Assembly: GCF_009730915.1 (NCBI RefSeq)
Contig: NW_024086870.1
Location: 62,001-126,000 of the forward strand
Direction of reading: 5' to 3'
Length of the DNA: 64,000 nucleotides
Origin: Dioscorea cayenensis subsp. rotundata
Taxonomy: Eukaryota > Streptophyta > Magnoliopsida > Dioscoreales > Dioscoreaceae
The notes below the pieces were generated by a model that saw only the letters and a program-made list of their open reading frames with translations, was not told where the DNA came from and searched no databases. A program made the position numbers and the translations under genes. Positions 1 to 12,217 of this stretch are shown here, one piece after another (position 1 is the stretch's first letter; each line of letters starts with the position of its first letter).

Positions 1-548
1 GGGTCTGTTCCTGCATGGATTATTGGTGATTCTTTCCTCATTTTTTTTCCTCATATCGCAATGAAGAGATAAGAGTTTTAGTCTGTGCATTTGATGTGAA
101 ATTGTTTTGACGGTCTTTCATAGAGAGATGATCATGAGGCACAAGAAAAGATTTTATCACTTCAAAGATAGGGTCTGTTCTTGCACGGATTACCTACCGA
201 TAATTCTTCGGTGAATTCTTTTTTTTCTTTTTCAATTGCAATGCAGAGATAATTTAATTCTGTACATTAAGTGTGAAGTTTTCCAGCAGTAATAGAGAGA
301 TCGTTGTGAATTTGGTCAGTAGTTTACTGTAAAATGTTGCACCGATACGAACTTTGCTTGAGAAATCATGATAATATTAAAAAGAATGGACAGAGGTGTA
401 CAATGAAAGCAAGAAGCTCAAAGAGGCAAAATTGAAATCCTGAAAACTCATCTGGGAATAACCATGAAGAAAGAATAAATTATCACCTGTGCAGGAGAAA
501 ACAGTAGATTTTTCTTGTGTTCATTGAATTCGGCAGAGAGCATGAAAT
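1..548. repeat. Diverged tandem duplication downstream of the minus-strand gene
   Basis: Two related segments lie head to tail, about 1-150 and 172-310. Both open with GGGTCTGTTC, then share a T-rich tract, a GCAATGNAGAGATAA-like stretch and TAGAGAGATNNT. The period is about 170 bp. The segment lies beyond the stop codon (549-551) of the minus-strand gene, so it may be its 3' UTR or flank. I see no convincing coding exon here. Confidence 0.5.
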
Positions 549-1597
549 TTACTGGATAACACACTGACATTTTCTGTAGCCTTGGTGTTCAAACTCATCA
601 TCGGACGCAATCTCATCACTGCAGAGAAACAAGTTCTTGTTAAGATCATTGTAGATAGTTTGATTAAATGCACCATATTAATTGAAACAAAATGACATTG
701 GAAAAAATTGTTCGAAGTCACAACTGCACAACAATGTTCTATTCCAACTATCAATGATTCATTGGACATTGCTCTATTCTTCATCTATGATCAACAATGA
801 CACAGTTTCTTCAATGTAGGATATGCTTGCAAGCAAGATAAAGTACGAAATTGCAATGAGTTAAAAGAATAGCTTATTTCAGAAATATTGTAGTCTTTAT
901 CAGACAATGGTCTTAATCCAACCTAAAATTCATCTTCAATTGTATGATTTGTATCTGTATGTATTAATCTTTGTCATCGATATCACAGAATCTTCGTTGA
1001 CACAATACAAAGCCATACACGAGCAGTAAAATCAGAGAAACTAGAAACATACCTGACTTCAAACTCCCTTATCTGAGCAAGCTCTCTCCCACATCCATCT
1101 GTCCAATGGACTTTCCTCCTTTCAGCACAACAAGGCTCATCACTTTGTGCATTATCAATTGTACCATCAACCATCACAGAGCAATCTGCAGATGCCTTCT
1201 TGAGACTACTCTTTCGGCAAACTTTCTGTTTATCCTCCTCAGCAACTTCACTACTATCAACATCGATCTCAACATTATTAGAAGCCGAGGATGAATCTGT
1301 TAGAGCTTCAGATTGCTGAACCGGACCAGTGGCTTCAGAAGGCAATTGTCCATTATTTTGAGATGATGCACGTCCGAAGCATATGAAGGAAGAGCATCCA
1401 TTGGATGCTTGTTTCTTCCTCGAAGCCAGCTGATTATCAGACTCAACTTCTCGGTCGACTAATCTGTAGTGATTCCACGGTGAAACTCTCATGGATCTTT
1501 CTTCATGTTTCTGACCAAGAAACAGAAGGCTAAGCCCCTTGCTATAGCCTGTTGCCGAAGAAGAGAAGAATCCACCTCCCTCAACGGCCAATAGCAT
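549..1597 (-). CDS. Conserved plant protein of unknown function, 204 aa, two exons
   Basis: Exons are 1597-1053 and 618-549, and the intron has a GTATGT donor and a CTGCAG acceptor. Joining them gives a 204-residue protein that starts MLLAVEGGGFFSSSATGYSK and ends with an acidic stretch followed by YRKCQCVIQ. I recognise this pattern from plant proteins of unknown function: a conserved EGGGFFSSSATGYSKGL start, a WNHYRLV motif, a basic RRKVHWTD patch, and a Cys-rich C-terminal tail. No catalytic domain is visible. The ATG at 1597 is chosen because a splice acceptor (AG at 1604-1603) lies six bases before it. An upstream in-frame GTG at 1603 falls in the intron. A probable 5' UTR intron runs from a GTTTGG donor (2267) to that acceptor. 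The function is unknown. Confidence 0.8.
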
Positions 1598-3501
1598 TGC
1601 CACTGCTCATCCAACAATAATCCCTTCACAAGGGTTAGCATTCACAAGACTGACATATCAAACAGCTTCATCTCTCAATCTGGCATTACCTTCAGAAGCA
1701 ATCAATGGAACAGCTTCAGATTTCAACCTCATGAATGGCATCAGATCAATCAGATCAAAGACAAGAAGTAAAGCAATTTAGGTATCATTTTTTCAGTTTC
1801 TTTCTTACTTTACATTGATGACAAATCACTATGTTCATCTAACCTGGAAAGGCATACAAAGATATGATTTTTTTTTCAGAAAAAAACACAAAAAAGTAAA
1901 ACTTTTTTCCAGAGGAGATCAACAATGCAACAGCATTGCCACTGGTCACTGAACAAAGACACGAAATAAAGCCATTTCAGCATCAATGTTCTCCTTCTTT
2001 TTCATACTTTTCATTGAATGACAAATCACTATGCTCATCTGATATGGAAAAGCATCAAAAACAAGAATTTTCTCAGAAAAATAACAAAAAAGTAACCTTT
2101 TTTCTTCCCAGAAGAGGAGATCAACAATGACCAGCCACATTCTTTCTCTGAATCAGCCAAAGCAAGCAAGAATCAGAAGAAATCAATAACAAAGCAAACA
2201 ACGAGCCAAAGAACATGAGATCGAATAAAAATAGAAACGAGAAATCGAGCGAGAGCGAGAACCAAACCTCTGGATCTGAGAAGAGATTGGCTCGTTGAGC
2301 GCCGGAGAATGGAGAATCGGAGGGGGAGGAGACGATTCACGGTGTCTTTCTATCCTTCGTATTTTACATATCACCCCCTAAAAAAGTGTTAAATTATTCA
2401 TGACCCATCATTAAGCTTTTATTATATAAAATTACAATTTTGTTTGTCCACATTCACCAACATACTTGCCATTTTAATATTAATTTATTAATTTTTGTGT
2501 TTTATTTAGATGTTTATTTTTTTTACAGTCTTCCCAAATGTTTTAAAAAATAAATATGTAAAAAAAAAATCCGAGTTAGAGACTATTAGGAGACATGAAA
2601 GAAAAGGATAACTATTGGATTTCCTAATTTCAAAGGGGTTATCAGCAAATATGCTGGTAGACGAATCTTGATGTAAGAGTTGACGGCTTTGATTCGGGGA
2701 ATGATGAGGGATGTGCCACGCATCATGTCTACCGATTGCATGCGGCCGTTTTAATGATGATGAATTATATATATGTATAAGTTTATTTATCAATCTTTTA
2801 AAATAAAATATATTTTAATTATTTATTGAGTGGATTGAGTTGAATACCATTAATTTTTTTTTTTAAAGAAAGATATATGTTTTTTTTATTATTACTAAAT
2901 TTGGATTTCAATCCTGCCTCGTGATCATACGCCATCATCTCACAAACTAAAAGCAATAACACCAACCATCGATGTCGGCAAGCTGATTTTCAACCGTCCG
3001 ATATCCCCCATCCATCATATCAACGGTCCATATCAATCCATCCGTGTAGGCTCCACCTTCTGCCACGTGTCTGCTTTTCGATACGGCAATTTTAGAGAAG
3101 TGTTTGCATATATGTCCTTGTAAAATAATAAATTTCCCAATGACTCTCTTTTCACAACAATAACATTTACTATTTTTTTTTTCCATAAAGTTGAACTAGT
3201 AAATTTTTACAAAGATAACCCCACATTTCTGTTTACATTCATATATTTTAGTTTCTATTCCCTGGAGATATTAATGTCAATTTTTAAAAATATTTATAGT
3301 TTACAACATTTATGTGTTTGGGTGTTTTAATTTAATTATTTATGAGGGTGTATTATAAAAGATTAATAATTTTGGAAATAAAGAACGAGGTCCTTACTCC
3401 TTAGAAACCCCTTCTCCTTTCTTTTGTTTCAGAGAGAGGCTCGCGTGAGATTTGGGGGATTAGGGTTTGGTTCTCGAGGATCCATTGGAGAAGGGATTGA
3501 G
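1598..3501. promoter_or_regulatory. Head-to-head spacer with 5' UTR intron and shared promoter region
   Basis: From 1603 to 2267 lies the probable 5' UTR intron of the minus-strand gene. It contains a diverged tandem copy (about 1780-1930 and 1977-2130) sharing GACAAATCACTATG, CTCAGAAAAA-like and GAGATCAACAATG words. From 2268 to about 2370 is its probable first UTR exon. The rest, to about 3420, is AT-rich intergenic DNA between two divergent genes. CAACCGTCCGAT (2991) and ATCAACGGTCCA (3019) form a loose inverted pair. No TATA box could be assigned with confidence. Confidence 0.4.
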
Positions 3502-6330
3502 ATGTCGAAGAAGAGGAAATCGGAGGCGAGTAGGCTCGATGAGATCGATCGGACGATGTACTCGGCCTTCTCTAGCGCCGCCAACTCGCTTTCACAGCTC
3601 TACACGCAGGCCATGCACCATCAGAAGCTCTCCTTCCAAGCCGGCGAACGCCATGCGTTGGTTCGTATCTTTGCTCTCTCATTTGATCCTGATACTTTAT
3701 TTGGGTTCTCTTTTTGAGATTTTTTCTATGTTCTGGTTGATTCTTGTGTTGTCTGGCCAGCTAAAGGTATGATTTTTATCATTATTGTGAAATTATATTA
3801 GATAAATTAGGTTTAAATTTGAGAATTAGAGTTTAAGATGAATTTTGTGGGAAAACTAAAATTGGATGTTTGAGGAGAATTAAAATGGAAAACTTACATA
3901 TCTTCAACCAAAATGATATCATGATTATAACATTTCCTTAGTATTTTCCTATCTACTCACAATTTTGTATGGTAAAATTTATTGAAAAGAGAGCCAAGTA
4001 TGAGTCCACAAAGAATGCATGGCTTGTTACTGATTTGATTCTTGATTAACCTCCACTTAGAAGTTATGAGAAGCAAACCAAATTCTGGGTTATCATTGAA
4101 GTTAATTGAAAAGTTATCCACTGGTTTACTACATCTTATCTAGTTTTTGTCTTATATACTGTAATGTTTCTTCTATCGATGTGCATTTATATATTAGCTC
4201 TGTTTTTTTTTTTTTTATTATGTTGAAGTGTAATAGATTTGTCGTGACACCACGGTCCCTGTGATTTTCATTCCTTAAATCCTTTCTGTACATTTATACC
4301 ATGCAGTAAACTAACTCGTCACATGTCTATGATAAACAAGGGCATGTGCTAATGAAACATGAGTTTAAACATGAACTGTGGATGCCTTTTATTTAGTTGT
4401 GATTTTCTATGAATTTTTTATACTATCTACCTGCTCTGTACGTGCTTACCACATTCCCTTTGCAAATTTAATTTCTTCTACTTTCCTGATTTTGGGATTC
4501 TTTGTTTCTTGTATTAATTTGGTCAAGATTCCTCTTATTAAGGATAATCTTTATTTTGATATGGTCAAAAAGGAAATATTTCTTATAATTTTGAAGCATC
4601 AAGAGATGATTTGATGCTCAATTTTTAAAAAAACAATAGTAAGAAGGCAGATGTCTAATCTAGAACTTGCCTATGGGATGGAAGGAGTAATGTACCTGCT
4701 TTGATGTGGTAAGCATTAATTATGATCCTTGGTGAGGCCATTCAACAAATTTCAATTGGTGCATTTTGTTTATGTTTTCTTTAGTGTATATGTGAATGCA
4801 TCCATAACTTTGTTGGGAATAATTAAAGGATTTAAAGCCAATGGAGTGCTTTCCGTTATTTAGATGGAACTCGTTTCATTTCTTCAGCTATAACTTGTCT
4901 CCTTGTTATCAAAGATGATCTTCTATTAATAATTTTCATGCATATTGTTATCTCTAGTTGTCCATAGTAGGATTTTGTTTTACGTAGTTGGAGAGGTTTT
5001 AGAGGCTGATTTTGGGAGGTGTTGGTTGTTATTGTGATTGGTCATTGGGTCTTATATTTATTCGTGGTTGTTCATTGGGTCTGATTTTGGGAGGCTTGGT
5101 TGTGCTTGTTTTATGTGTGCTTCCTGAAAAAATTGATTCAACAAGAAGGTAAGTGGTTTATGAGCTCATTTAAGACTTCTTTTTGAAGTAACAAAAAACT
5201 TTGAAGGTACTTTTGTTTGGGGCAGGGACCATTTTTGTGGAATGTATTTTTGAAATTCCATATGCTTATGATCAAGATTTGATAGTTTTAGTTGCTTAGA
5301 GAAAATCAATCTATGGAAGGATAGTGGTAAGATTGCAGTTGTTTTCTGTGATTGGAAATAAAGCTTTATTACTTTTACTTTTATGTACTGATTGATCTTG
5401 TTTAATCATTTATCATATTTATCTTCATTAACTTGCTTCACTGATGGACCTAATAATGTATTGCAAAAGTCTATTCAGTGGTATGTTAGGTTTCTATGAT
5501 GCCATATACTATTTATGCACCCATGCAGGAGAAGTTTTATCAGTGGATTTTGAGGCAGCACGAGGAAGGATCAAGAGTCACTGTAGCTGATATAGTCACT
5601 CATATGCAGGTCCATTGACTCTTCCACTTCATAGAATCTAGCATCTTATTCCCTCTGTGTTTTTTCAAATTCTTCCACCTTGCAGAATCTTATGTTCTTT
5701 CTTTCTTTGTTATCACCTTTTGTTTGCTGTCATATAAACTATCCCATTCTGTTTCTACTATGCCTTAAGGTGGCTACCATTGACTTTTATTGTCATGATC
5801 ATGAATATGCACCTTCTTGTTATGTGCATCAATTTGGGATTTTCTTTCAAGTCAAGGAGCAAATGCTTTTGAGTAATGTTTCTTCAAATTTCTGCTGGTA
5901 GATAGATTGATCAATTTTAATGTAAAATTTGGCGGTAATCATGCAGAATGAGATTACATACGGAGGGGATGATGTATCCTTGTCGCCGAGATTGCCACCC
6001 CAACACCAGCCCCCTCAAAGCACGCCGCAATATACAAACACAAGTGGCTACTCCTTACCGAGCGTAGGACTTTCCCTGCGGACCAGTCTTTCTGATCAAA
6101 CAAAGAACATGGTTTTCTCAAATGCACTCTCGAGCCCTGTTCGGCGAAGCCTTCAGCCCTATCATCTTGCCCAGTCTGGTGAACACCTGGATGGTGTTCT
6201 GCCGCCTGGAAATGGAACTAGGAACCAAGAACCCTACTCTTCCGGGCAAACACGGGAGCACACTTCTTTTGGTTTGACTGATACATCGATGGATATGCAT
6301 TCAGATAGCCCAATCCGTGAACCATATTGA
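3502..6330 (+). CDS. Small basic N-terminus plant protein of unknown function, 207 aa, three exons
   Basis: Exons are 3502-3660, 5529-5609 and 5947-6330. The junctions keep phase, with donors GTTCGT and GTCCAT and acceptors ATGCAG and ATGCAG. The protein starts MSKKRKSEASRLDEIDRT, where KKRK is a likely nuclear localisation signal. A predicted helical block follows (residues about 15-80: SAANSLSQLYTQAM, then EKFYQWILRQHEEGSRVT). The last two thirds are a disordered Pro/Ser/Gln-rich tail ending SPIREPY. The first 80 residues look conserved across plants, but I cannot assign a function. The ATG at 3502 is preferred over upstream frames because it begins the conserved part. The first intron is 1.87 kb. 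The 3' flank carries a 39-bp TG microsatellite. Confidence 0.8.
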
Positions 6331-6562
6331 TTGAATGGCAATGATCAACTGGTTTGGTGTTGAAATGAACCAAAGGAAGGCCTTCAATGGAGAGACTATG
6401 AAGAAGTTCTATGAATATGAGTGTTTATAGATCTCTAGATATCCTTCTGTGTTCTTATTTTGTTGAATTATCTGCCTTTTATATGTTTCTTGTGAGTTGT
6501 GGCTCATTTTGAAATGAATTATTGCAGATATGATTTGCAGTCTGAGATTTCATTCCCAATTC

Positions 6563-6605
<43 letters not shown>

Positions 6606-8881
6606 CCAATCAATTTAAAGGTTCTTTTGTGAGATGTGTTTTTCTAGGGTTATAATTTATAAACCATTTTTAGTCCTTGTTTGTTGTAACTTGAGTATGT
6701 TCAAAGTCATCCATGAGATCTTCTTTTTCAAAGGATTTTTAGGGTTAGGGCACATTTGAAGCTTATCCAAAATTTGTTTCCATTTTCCTTTTTCCAAAGT
6801 TCTTACCCCTTTCATCTCGTTATTTTCAGTTTTTTACTATTTGAATTATTTACTTCTTTTTTTGCTTTTACTTGATTCCTAAGGTGTGACACAACAAGGA
6901 GTAGAATGGTAAAACTAATTTGAACGCAATGAACCAATGGTTCTTGTCCCACCTTTATTAATGGATTGAAAATACTTTGATTTAAATATTATATCCCAAA
7001 AAATAAATAATAATTCAACTTAAAAAACCAAAATTAAAAATTTTACAAATATTAAATCAAATTAAGTATTAATTAATTAATTAATTAATTAAAAACATGA
7101 ATGTGAGAGAGAGGGCCCACTTCCATGCAGAGTTAAGTGAATGGGTTGGAGCTCACCTCACCAGCTCTTCATCATTTAAAAATGATTGGGGCCCACCTCA
7201 TCACCCCCCCTCATTTGTCCGTCTCCCACGGCCCCAATTATTGCGTGCCCCTCGCACGTGCGGCCTCACCTCCACCTCACTCTCTCTCTCTCTCTCTCCC
7301 CCCACACTCCACTAATCCATCTTTCTCCTCTTTCAATATATCATTCAATCACAATTAACACTATATTTTCCTAAAATTATATTTTCTTATTCAAACAAAT
7401 TGTCCAAAATATAATAATAGATAAGAAAATAAAGAAAACCACATGGGAGCCCAAAAATTTTGAGTCCCTCATGGTTCTAATTTGATATATATAAATTCGT
7501 TAAAAAAATATAAATAAAAATGAAAATATTTTCATAATATTACAATAAAAAAATATTTATTATGTGGAAAAAAAGAAAAGAAAAAAAAAAGACATTCCCA
7601 TTATTCACACCCACATATATTAATATATACATAGAAAGATACTTGAAAGCAAGCCATTATACCAGTGCATATAATGGGAAAATAAAAGGAGAAGAGATAC
7701 GAACCGTGCGATCAACATCAAACGGTTGTGATGACGAGGTTTCAGCGACAACGGAACGACATGTCGGTGCTATTTGGACCCGAAAACGGGACCATCTTCT
7801 TCAGAGTGTGAGTTCCGTTCCACGTCACGCTTGCTCCTGGACACCCGCATGTGTTTCCTCCCACCTCACGGGCCCCACCACCCTCTCCACCCATTATATA
7901 ATTCCACTGCACCTTGGATTACCCTTTCCCTTTCTTCGCACCCAAAAACAAACCCATCTTTTTAACCCACCAGAACACGACAACCATAATATACTTTTAT
8001 ACGTCTTCATATAATCTAAGCTGTAAGGTTTCTTTGACCGGGTGTCTTTTTCGGTGCGTTTACATAGTGACAACACCCTCGGGGGTTGCGGAAGAACGGG
8101 GACCAGATGCCACGTCATCAGGGATTTTTTTTGGCTATATTATGAACGCACGGGTGGTGCTTTATAGTTTCATAAAACCCCTTCTTTTTTTTTTCTTTTT
8201 CTTTCATTCTGGTCCTCATTTTCTTGACACATTCGGCTACGTAAAAAAAAAAAAACATTATCTGTAATAATAACATATAAATTTGGAAGTCTCGATGTCG
8301 AATAAGTTGAAGTTCTCAGAGGGTTCATTTGTAATTTTGAGAAAATCTAAGGATTTATTGGTACTTGAGGCTTTAAAATCAGATCTAACTGTAGATGAGG
8401 CGACGAAAACCACCCGCTAGATTCACCACTACTGTGCGATGACGTCATTTTGTCCCACTTAAATTTACCAAAATACTCTTTAACTCATGCGACTGAGTAC
8501 TCAAATTATAGGGGTGTTTCTGGGTATGTCATCACATTACATCCAGTTTCTTGGCTGAATCGTTCGCTCCACCGTTGGATAAAAAACTCCAGCGATCTAG
8601 ACCGTTGGATTTATGATTAATTAATAAATTTAATATAAAGTAAATAGTTTGGCCACATGTAGTGGGGCCCACTCCCAGCTGGAGCTTGTTATCGGAGCTC
8701 CACTTACTCTATCAAAACCCGACTCCGATAAATACCTTCCACTCCTCCTCACTACCAACCTTTTGGCTCTCTAGTCTCCCCCTTCTCTCTCTTTCTCTCT
8801 CTCTCTCTCTCTGTGACTGAGCTCGCTAATGGCCGCTGGTTCCAACGAACTCTAGAAACCCTAACCCTAAACCTAGCCGCC
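6331..8881 (+). promoter_or_regulatory. 3' flank of the preceding gene and BRI1 upstream region
   Basis: A (TG)n microsatellite is at 6566-6604. From about 6900 the DNA is AT-rich, with a (TTAA)n run at 7070-7091 and CT-rich tracts at 7278-7300 and 8783-8812; the last probably lies in the BRI1 leader. Core BZR1-type elements CGTG(T/C)G or their complement occur at 7253-7262 (palindrome CGCACGTGCG, which holds two sites and a G-box), 7705-7710 and 8147-8152. Two exact ACCGTTGGAT copies lie at 8571-8580 and 8601-8610. GATAAATA near 8727 is a possible TATA-like element about 30 bases before a likely start site. There is no coding gene here. Confidence 0.45.
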
Positions 8882-11800
8882 ATGGACGTTCTTCTGATCC
8901 TCCTCGTCCTACTCCCTCTACAGCTAAGTTTCAGTGCTCTACAACCAGACATCAAGCTCTTGATCTCCTTCAAGAGCTCGCTCCCTAACCCTCAGACCCT
9001 CCCGACCTGGAGCTCCAATGGAGACCCTTGCGCTTCCTTCTCCGGTGTCACCTGCATCTCTGGCCGTGTTGCTGTCGTGGACCTCACCGGCGTCGCTCTC
9101 ACCTCCGACTTCCACGCTGTCACCAGCTATCTTCTTGCGTTGGATAACCTCCAGAGCTTGTTCCTCAAGTCAACGAACCTCACCGGAACTCTCGCCGGCG
9201 GTCGCTGCAGCGGGGGCCAGCTCGCCGTACTGGATCTATCCGAGAATGGCCTGAAGAGCTCTCTCGCCGACCTGCTTTCTTTTGCTGCTTCCTGCTCGAG
9301 CTTAACGCTCCTGAATCTCTCCACCAACTTTATCACCGGCGGCGGGAAGGGCATCGCCGGCGCCGGCGCCGGTACTTCCTTCGAGACACTCGACCTCTCA
9401 TTCAACCAAATCTCCGATGTGGAAGACCTGCATCAGCTTCTCTCGCTCCCCGGCATCCTGCGTCTCAACCTCACCGGCAACGGCCTTTCCGGCCAAATCC
9501 CGGCGATCACCAACGGCTCCTCTCTCCAGCATCTCGATCTCTCGTCGAACAATCTCTACGGTGAGATCGGTGCCGGAGTTTTCGCCGGCTGCCGGAGTCT
9601 TTTGTCCCTCAACCTTTCTTCCAACCACTTCACTGGTACGCTTCCCGCCGACCTCTCCTCTTGCTACTCTCTCACCTCTCTCAGCCTCTCTAATAACAAC
9701 TTCTCCGGCGAGATCCCCGTCGAAACTCTAACCTCCCTGCCGGACCTCATAACCCTCGAGTTCGCCTTCAATAACCTCTCCGGCAAGCTCCCTGACACTC
9801 TCTCAAAGCTCACCAAGCTCGAGCTCCTCGATCTCAGCTCCAATGGCTTCTTTGGTTCCATCCCCTCCGGCCTTTGCCAGTCCCCGGCGACCAGCTTGAG
9901 AGAGCTGTACCTCCAGAACAACATCTTCACTGGCCTCGTCCCTCCATCCCTAAGCAACTGCTCCATGCTTGTCTCTCTCGATCTCAGCTTCAACTATCTC
10001 CACGGTGCCATCCCGGCATCTCTGGGCTCATTATCTCGCCTGCGGGACCTGATCATGTGGCAGAACCTCCTCTCCGGCGAGATCCCCAGCGAGCTCACCC
10101 TCGCCCAGAGCTTAGAGAACCTCATCCTTGACAACAATGGCCTCCAGGGTACCATCCCTGAAGGTCTCGTGAACTGCTCCAACTTGAACTGGATCTCCCT
10201 CTCAAGCAACAAGCTAAGCGGCCCGATCCCTTCGTGGCTCGGTCGTCTCTCCAACCTTGCCATTCTCAAGCTGGGCAACAACTCTTTCTCCGGTCCGATC
10301 CCGCCGGAGCTTGGAGATTGCAAGAGCTTGATCTGGCTTGACCTCAACAGCAACTCCTTGAACGGCACCATTCCGGCCACTCTCTCCAAGCAGTCCGGCA
10401 ACATCGCCGTCGGTCTGGTGACCGGAAAGCGATACGTTTATCTCAAGAACGATGGTAGCACTGAGTGCCATGGCGCCGGCAACCTCCTGGAGTTTGCCGG
10501 CATTCGCCCTGACCAACTCAGCCGTCTCCCCAGCCGTCGGTTTTGCAACTTCACAAGGGTCTACATGGGCAACACTCGCTACACCTTCAAAAACAATGGC
10601 TCCATGATCTTCCTGGATCTCTCCTACAACCAGCTCTCCGGCGAAATCCCCAGGCCACTCGGTTCCATGTACTATCTCATGATCCTCAACCTCGGCCACA
10701 ACTTGCTCTCCGGCAGCATCCCTCCGGCCTTAGGCGGGTTGCGTTACGTTGCCGTGCTTGACCTCTCCCATAACTTGCTTGAAGGCCCCATCCCTAGTAC
10801 GTTCTCTGGTCTCGCCATGCTCTCTGAGATCGATCTTTCAAATAACCAGCTCAATGGCTCCATCCCTCAGCTTGGCCAGCTCGCCACATTCCCTCGGTAC
10901 CGGTATGAGAACAACTCTGGTCTCTGTGGCTTCCCCTTGCCTTCTTGTGACGATGGGCCGAGTAGTGGGGACAACGGCCAGCGCCGCAAGTCTCACCGAT
11001 GGCAGGCCTCTCTTGCTGGCAGCATTGCCATGGGATTGCTCTTCTCTTTGTTCTGTATTCTTGGACTGATCCTCGTTTTCTTTGAGAGCAAGAAGAGAAG
11101 ACAGAGGAGGAAAGATATCAGCAATGTCAGCACCCGGGATGTCGATAGTCGCTCACATTCTGGCACCGCTACCACTGCCTGGAAACTTACCGCCACCAAG
11201 GATGCCATGAACATTAATCTCTCCACCTTTGACAAGCCTCTTCGAAAGCTCACCTTTGCTGATCTCCTTGAAGCCACCAATGGCTTCCACAATGATAGCC
11301 TCATTGGTTCCGGTGGCTTTGGAGATGTCTACAAAGCTCAGCTTAAAGATGGCAGTGTGGTTGCCATCAAGAAACTCATTCACATCAGTGGTCAGGGTGA
11401 TAGGGAGTTCACAGCAGAGATGGAAACCATTGGAAAGATTAAGCATCGCAATCTTGTTCCATTGCTTGGTTACTGCAGGGTTGGTGAAGAGCGTCTATTA
11501 GTTTATGAATACATGAAGTATGGAAGCTTAGAAGATGTTCTCCGGGACCGAAGAAGAGCAGGAATCAAGTTAAACTGGGCTGCGAGGAGGAAAATCGCCA
11601 TTGGTGCGGCCAGAGGTCTTGCATTCCTCCACCACAACTGCTTCCCTCATATAATTCACAGGGATATGAAGTCGAGCAATGTGCTCCTTGATGACAATCT
11701 TGAAGCCAGGGTCTCTGATTTTGGTATGGCGAGGATGATGAATGCAGTGGACACTCACCTTAGTGTATCTACTCTCGCTGGCACACCCGGCTATGTCCCG

Positions 11801-12217
11801 CCGGAGTACTACCAGAGTTTCCGATGCACAACCAAAGGTGATGTTTACAGTTATGGAGTTGTTCTGCTGGAGCTTCTCACAGGGAAGCAACCAACTGACT
11901 CATCGGATTTTGGGGACAACAACTTGGTAGGGTGGGTGAAACAACACTCCAAGCTGAGAATAATTGATGTGTTTGATCCTGAACTCCTCAAGGAGGATCC
12001 ATCTCTGGAGTTGGAGCTCCTGGAACATCTAAAAATTGCATGTTCATGCTTAGATGACAGGCCTATGCGCAGACCCACAATGCTCAAGGTCATGGCAATG
12101 TTCAAGGAGATTCAAGCTGGTTCCACAGTTGATTCCACGCCTTCGGCCACCACCACTGAAGGCACCACAACCTTCACAGTGGTGGACATGAAGATGAATG
12201 GAGGGTTAAAAGTTTGA
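8882..12217 (+). CDS. BRI1: Brassinosteroid receptor kinase BRI1, 1111 aa, intronless
   Basis: This is a plasma-membrane leucine-rich repeat receptor kinase that binds brassinosteroid and signals with a SERK co-receptor. A signal peptide (residues about 1-19) is followed by an N-terminal Cys pair (C50, C58) and a long LRR array. The array is broken by the non-LRR island at about residues 504-572, which in BRI1 forms the hormone pocket. A transmembrane helix (about 711-735) is followed by a basic stop and a kinase domain: [11 protein letters not shown] loop near 808, VAIKK lysine near 830, HRDMKSSN catalytic loop near 926, SDFGMARM near 945, and a [20 protein letters not shown] activation segment. 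The length fits monocot BRI1 rather than the roughly 1,190 residues of Arabidopsis. The ATG at 8882 is chosen because it opens the signal peptide; the reading frame extends upstream only through a GTG. All key kinase residues are present, so the gene looks intact. Paralogous BRL genes are less likely given the length and island sequence. Confidence 0.93.
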   Translation: MDVLLILLVLLPLQLSFSALQPDIKLLISFKSSLPNPQTLPTWSSNGDPCASFSGVTCISGRVAVVDLTGVALTSDFHAVTSYLLALDNLQSLFLKSTNLTGTLAGGRCSGGQLAVLDLSENGLKSSLADLLSFAASCSSLTLLNLSTNFITGGGKGIAGAGAGTSFETLDLSFNQISDVEDLHQLLSLPGILRLNLTGNGLSGQIPAITNGSSLQHLDLSSNNLYGEIGAGVFAGCRSLLSLNLSSNHFTGTLPADLSSCYSLTSLSLSNNNFSGEIPVETLTSLPDLITLEFAFNNLSGKLPDTLSKLTKLELLDLSSNGFFGSIPSGLCQSPATSLRELYLQNNIFTGLVPPSLSNCSMLVSLDLSFNYLHGAIPASLGSLSRLRDLIMWQNLLSGEIPSELTLAQSLENLILDNNGLQGTIPEGLVNCSNLNWISLSSNKLSGPIPSWLGRLSNLAILKLGNNSFSGPIPPELGDCKSLIWLDLNSNSLNGTIPATLSKQSGNIAVGLVTGKRYVYLKNDGSTECHGAGNLLEFAGIRPDQLSRLPSRRFCNFTRVYMGNTRYTFKNNGSMIFLDLSYNQLSGEIPRPLGSMYYLMILNLGHNLLSGSIPPALGGLRYVAVLDLSHNLLEGPIPSTFSGLAMLSEIDLSNNQLNGSIPQLGQLATFPRYRYENNSGLCGFPLPSCDDGPSSGDNGQRRKSHRWQASLAGSIAMGLLFSLFCILGLILVFFESKKRRQRRKDISNVSTRDVDSRSHSGTATTAWKLTATKDAMNINLSTFDKPLRKLTFADLLEATNGFHNDSLIGSGGFGDVYKAQLKDGSVVAIKKLIHISGQGDREFTAEMETIGKIKHRNLVPLLGYCRVGEERLLVYEYMKYGSLEDVLRDRRRAGIKLNWAARRKIAIGAARGLAFLHHNCFPHIIHRDMKSSNVLLDDNLEARVSDFGMARMMNAVDTHLSVSTLAGTPGYVPPEYYQSFRCTTKGDVYSYGVVLLELLTGKQPTDSSDFGDNNLVGWVKQHSKLRIIDVFDPELLKEDPSLELELLEHLKIACSCLDDRPMRRPTMLKVMAMFKEIQAGSTVDSTPSATTTEGTTTFTVVDMKMNGGLKV

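Noticed and set aside
9018-11930. Many alternative frames inside BRI1 on both strands
   Set aside because: GC-rich coding sequence creates shadow frames; the BRI1 frame alone shows domains.
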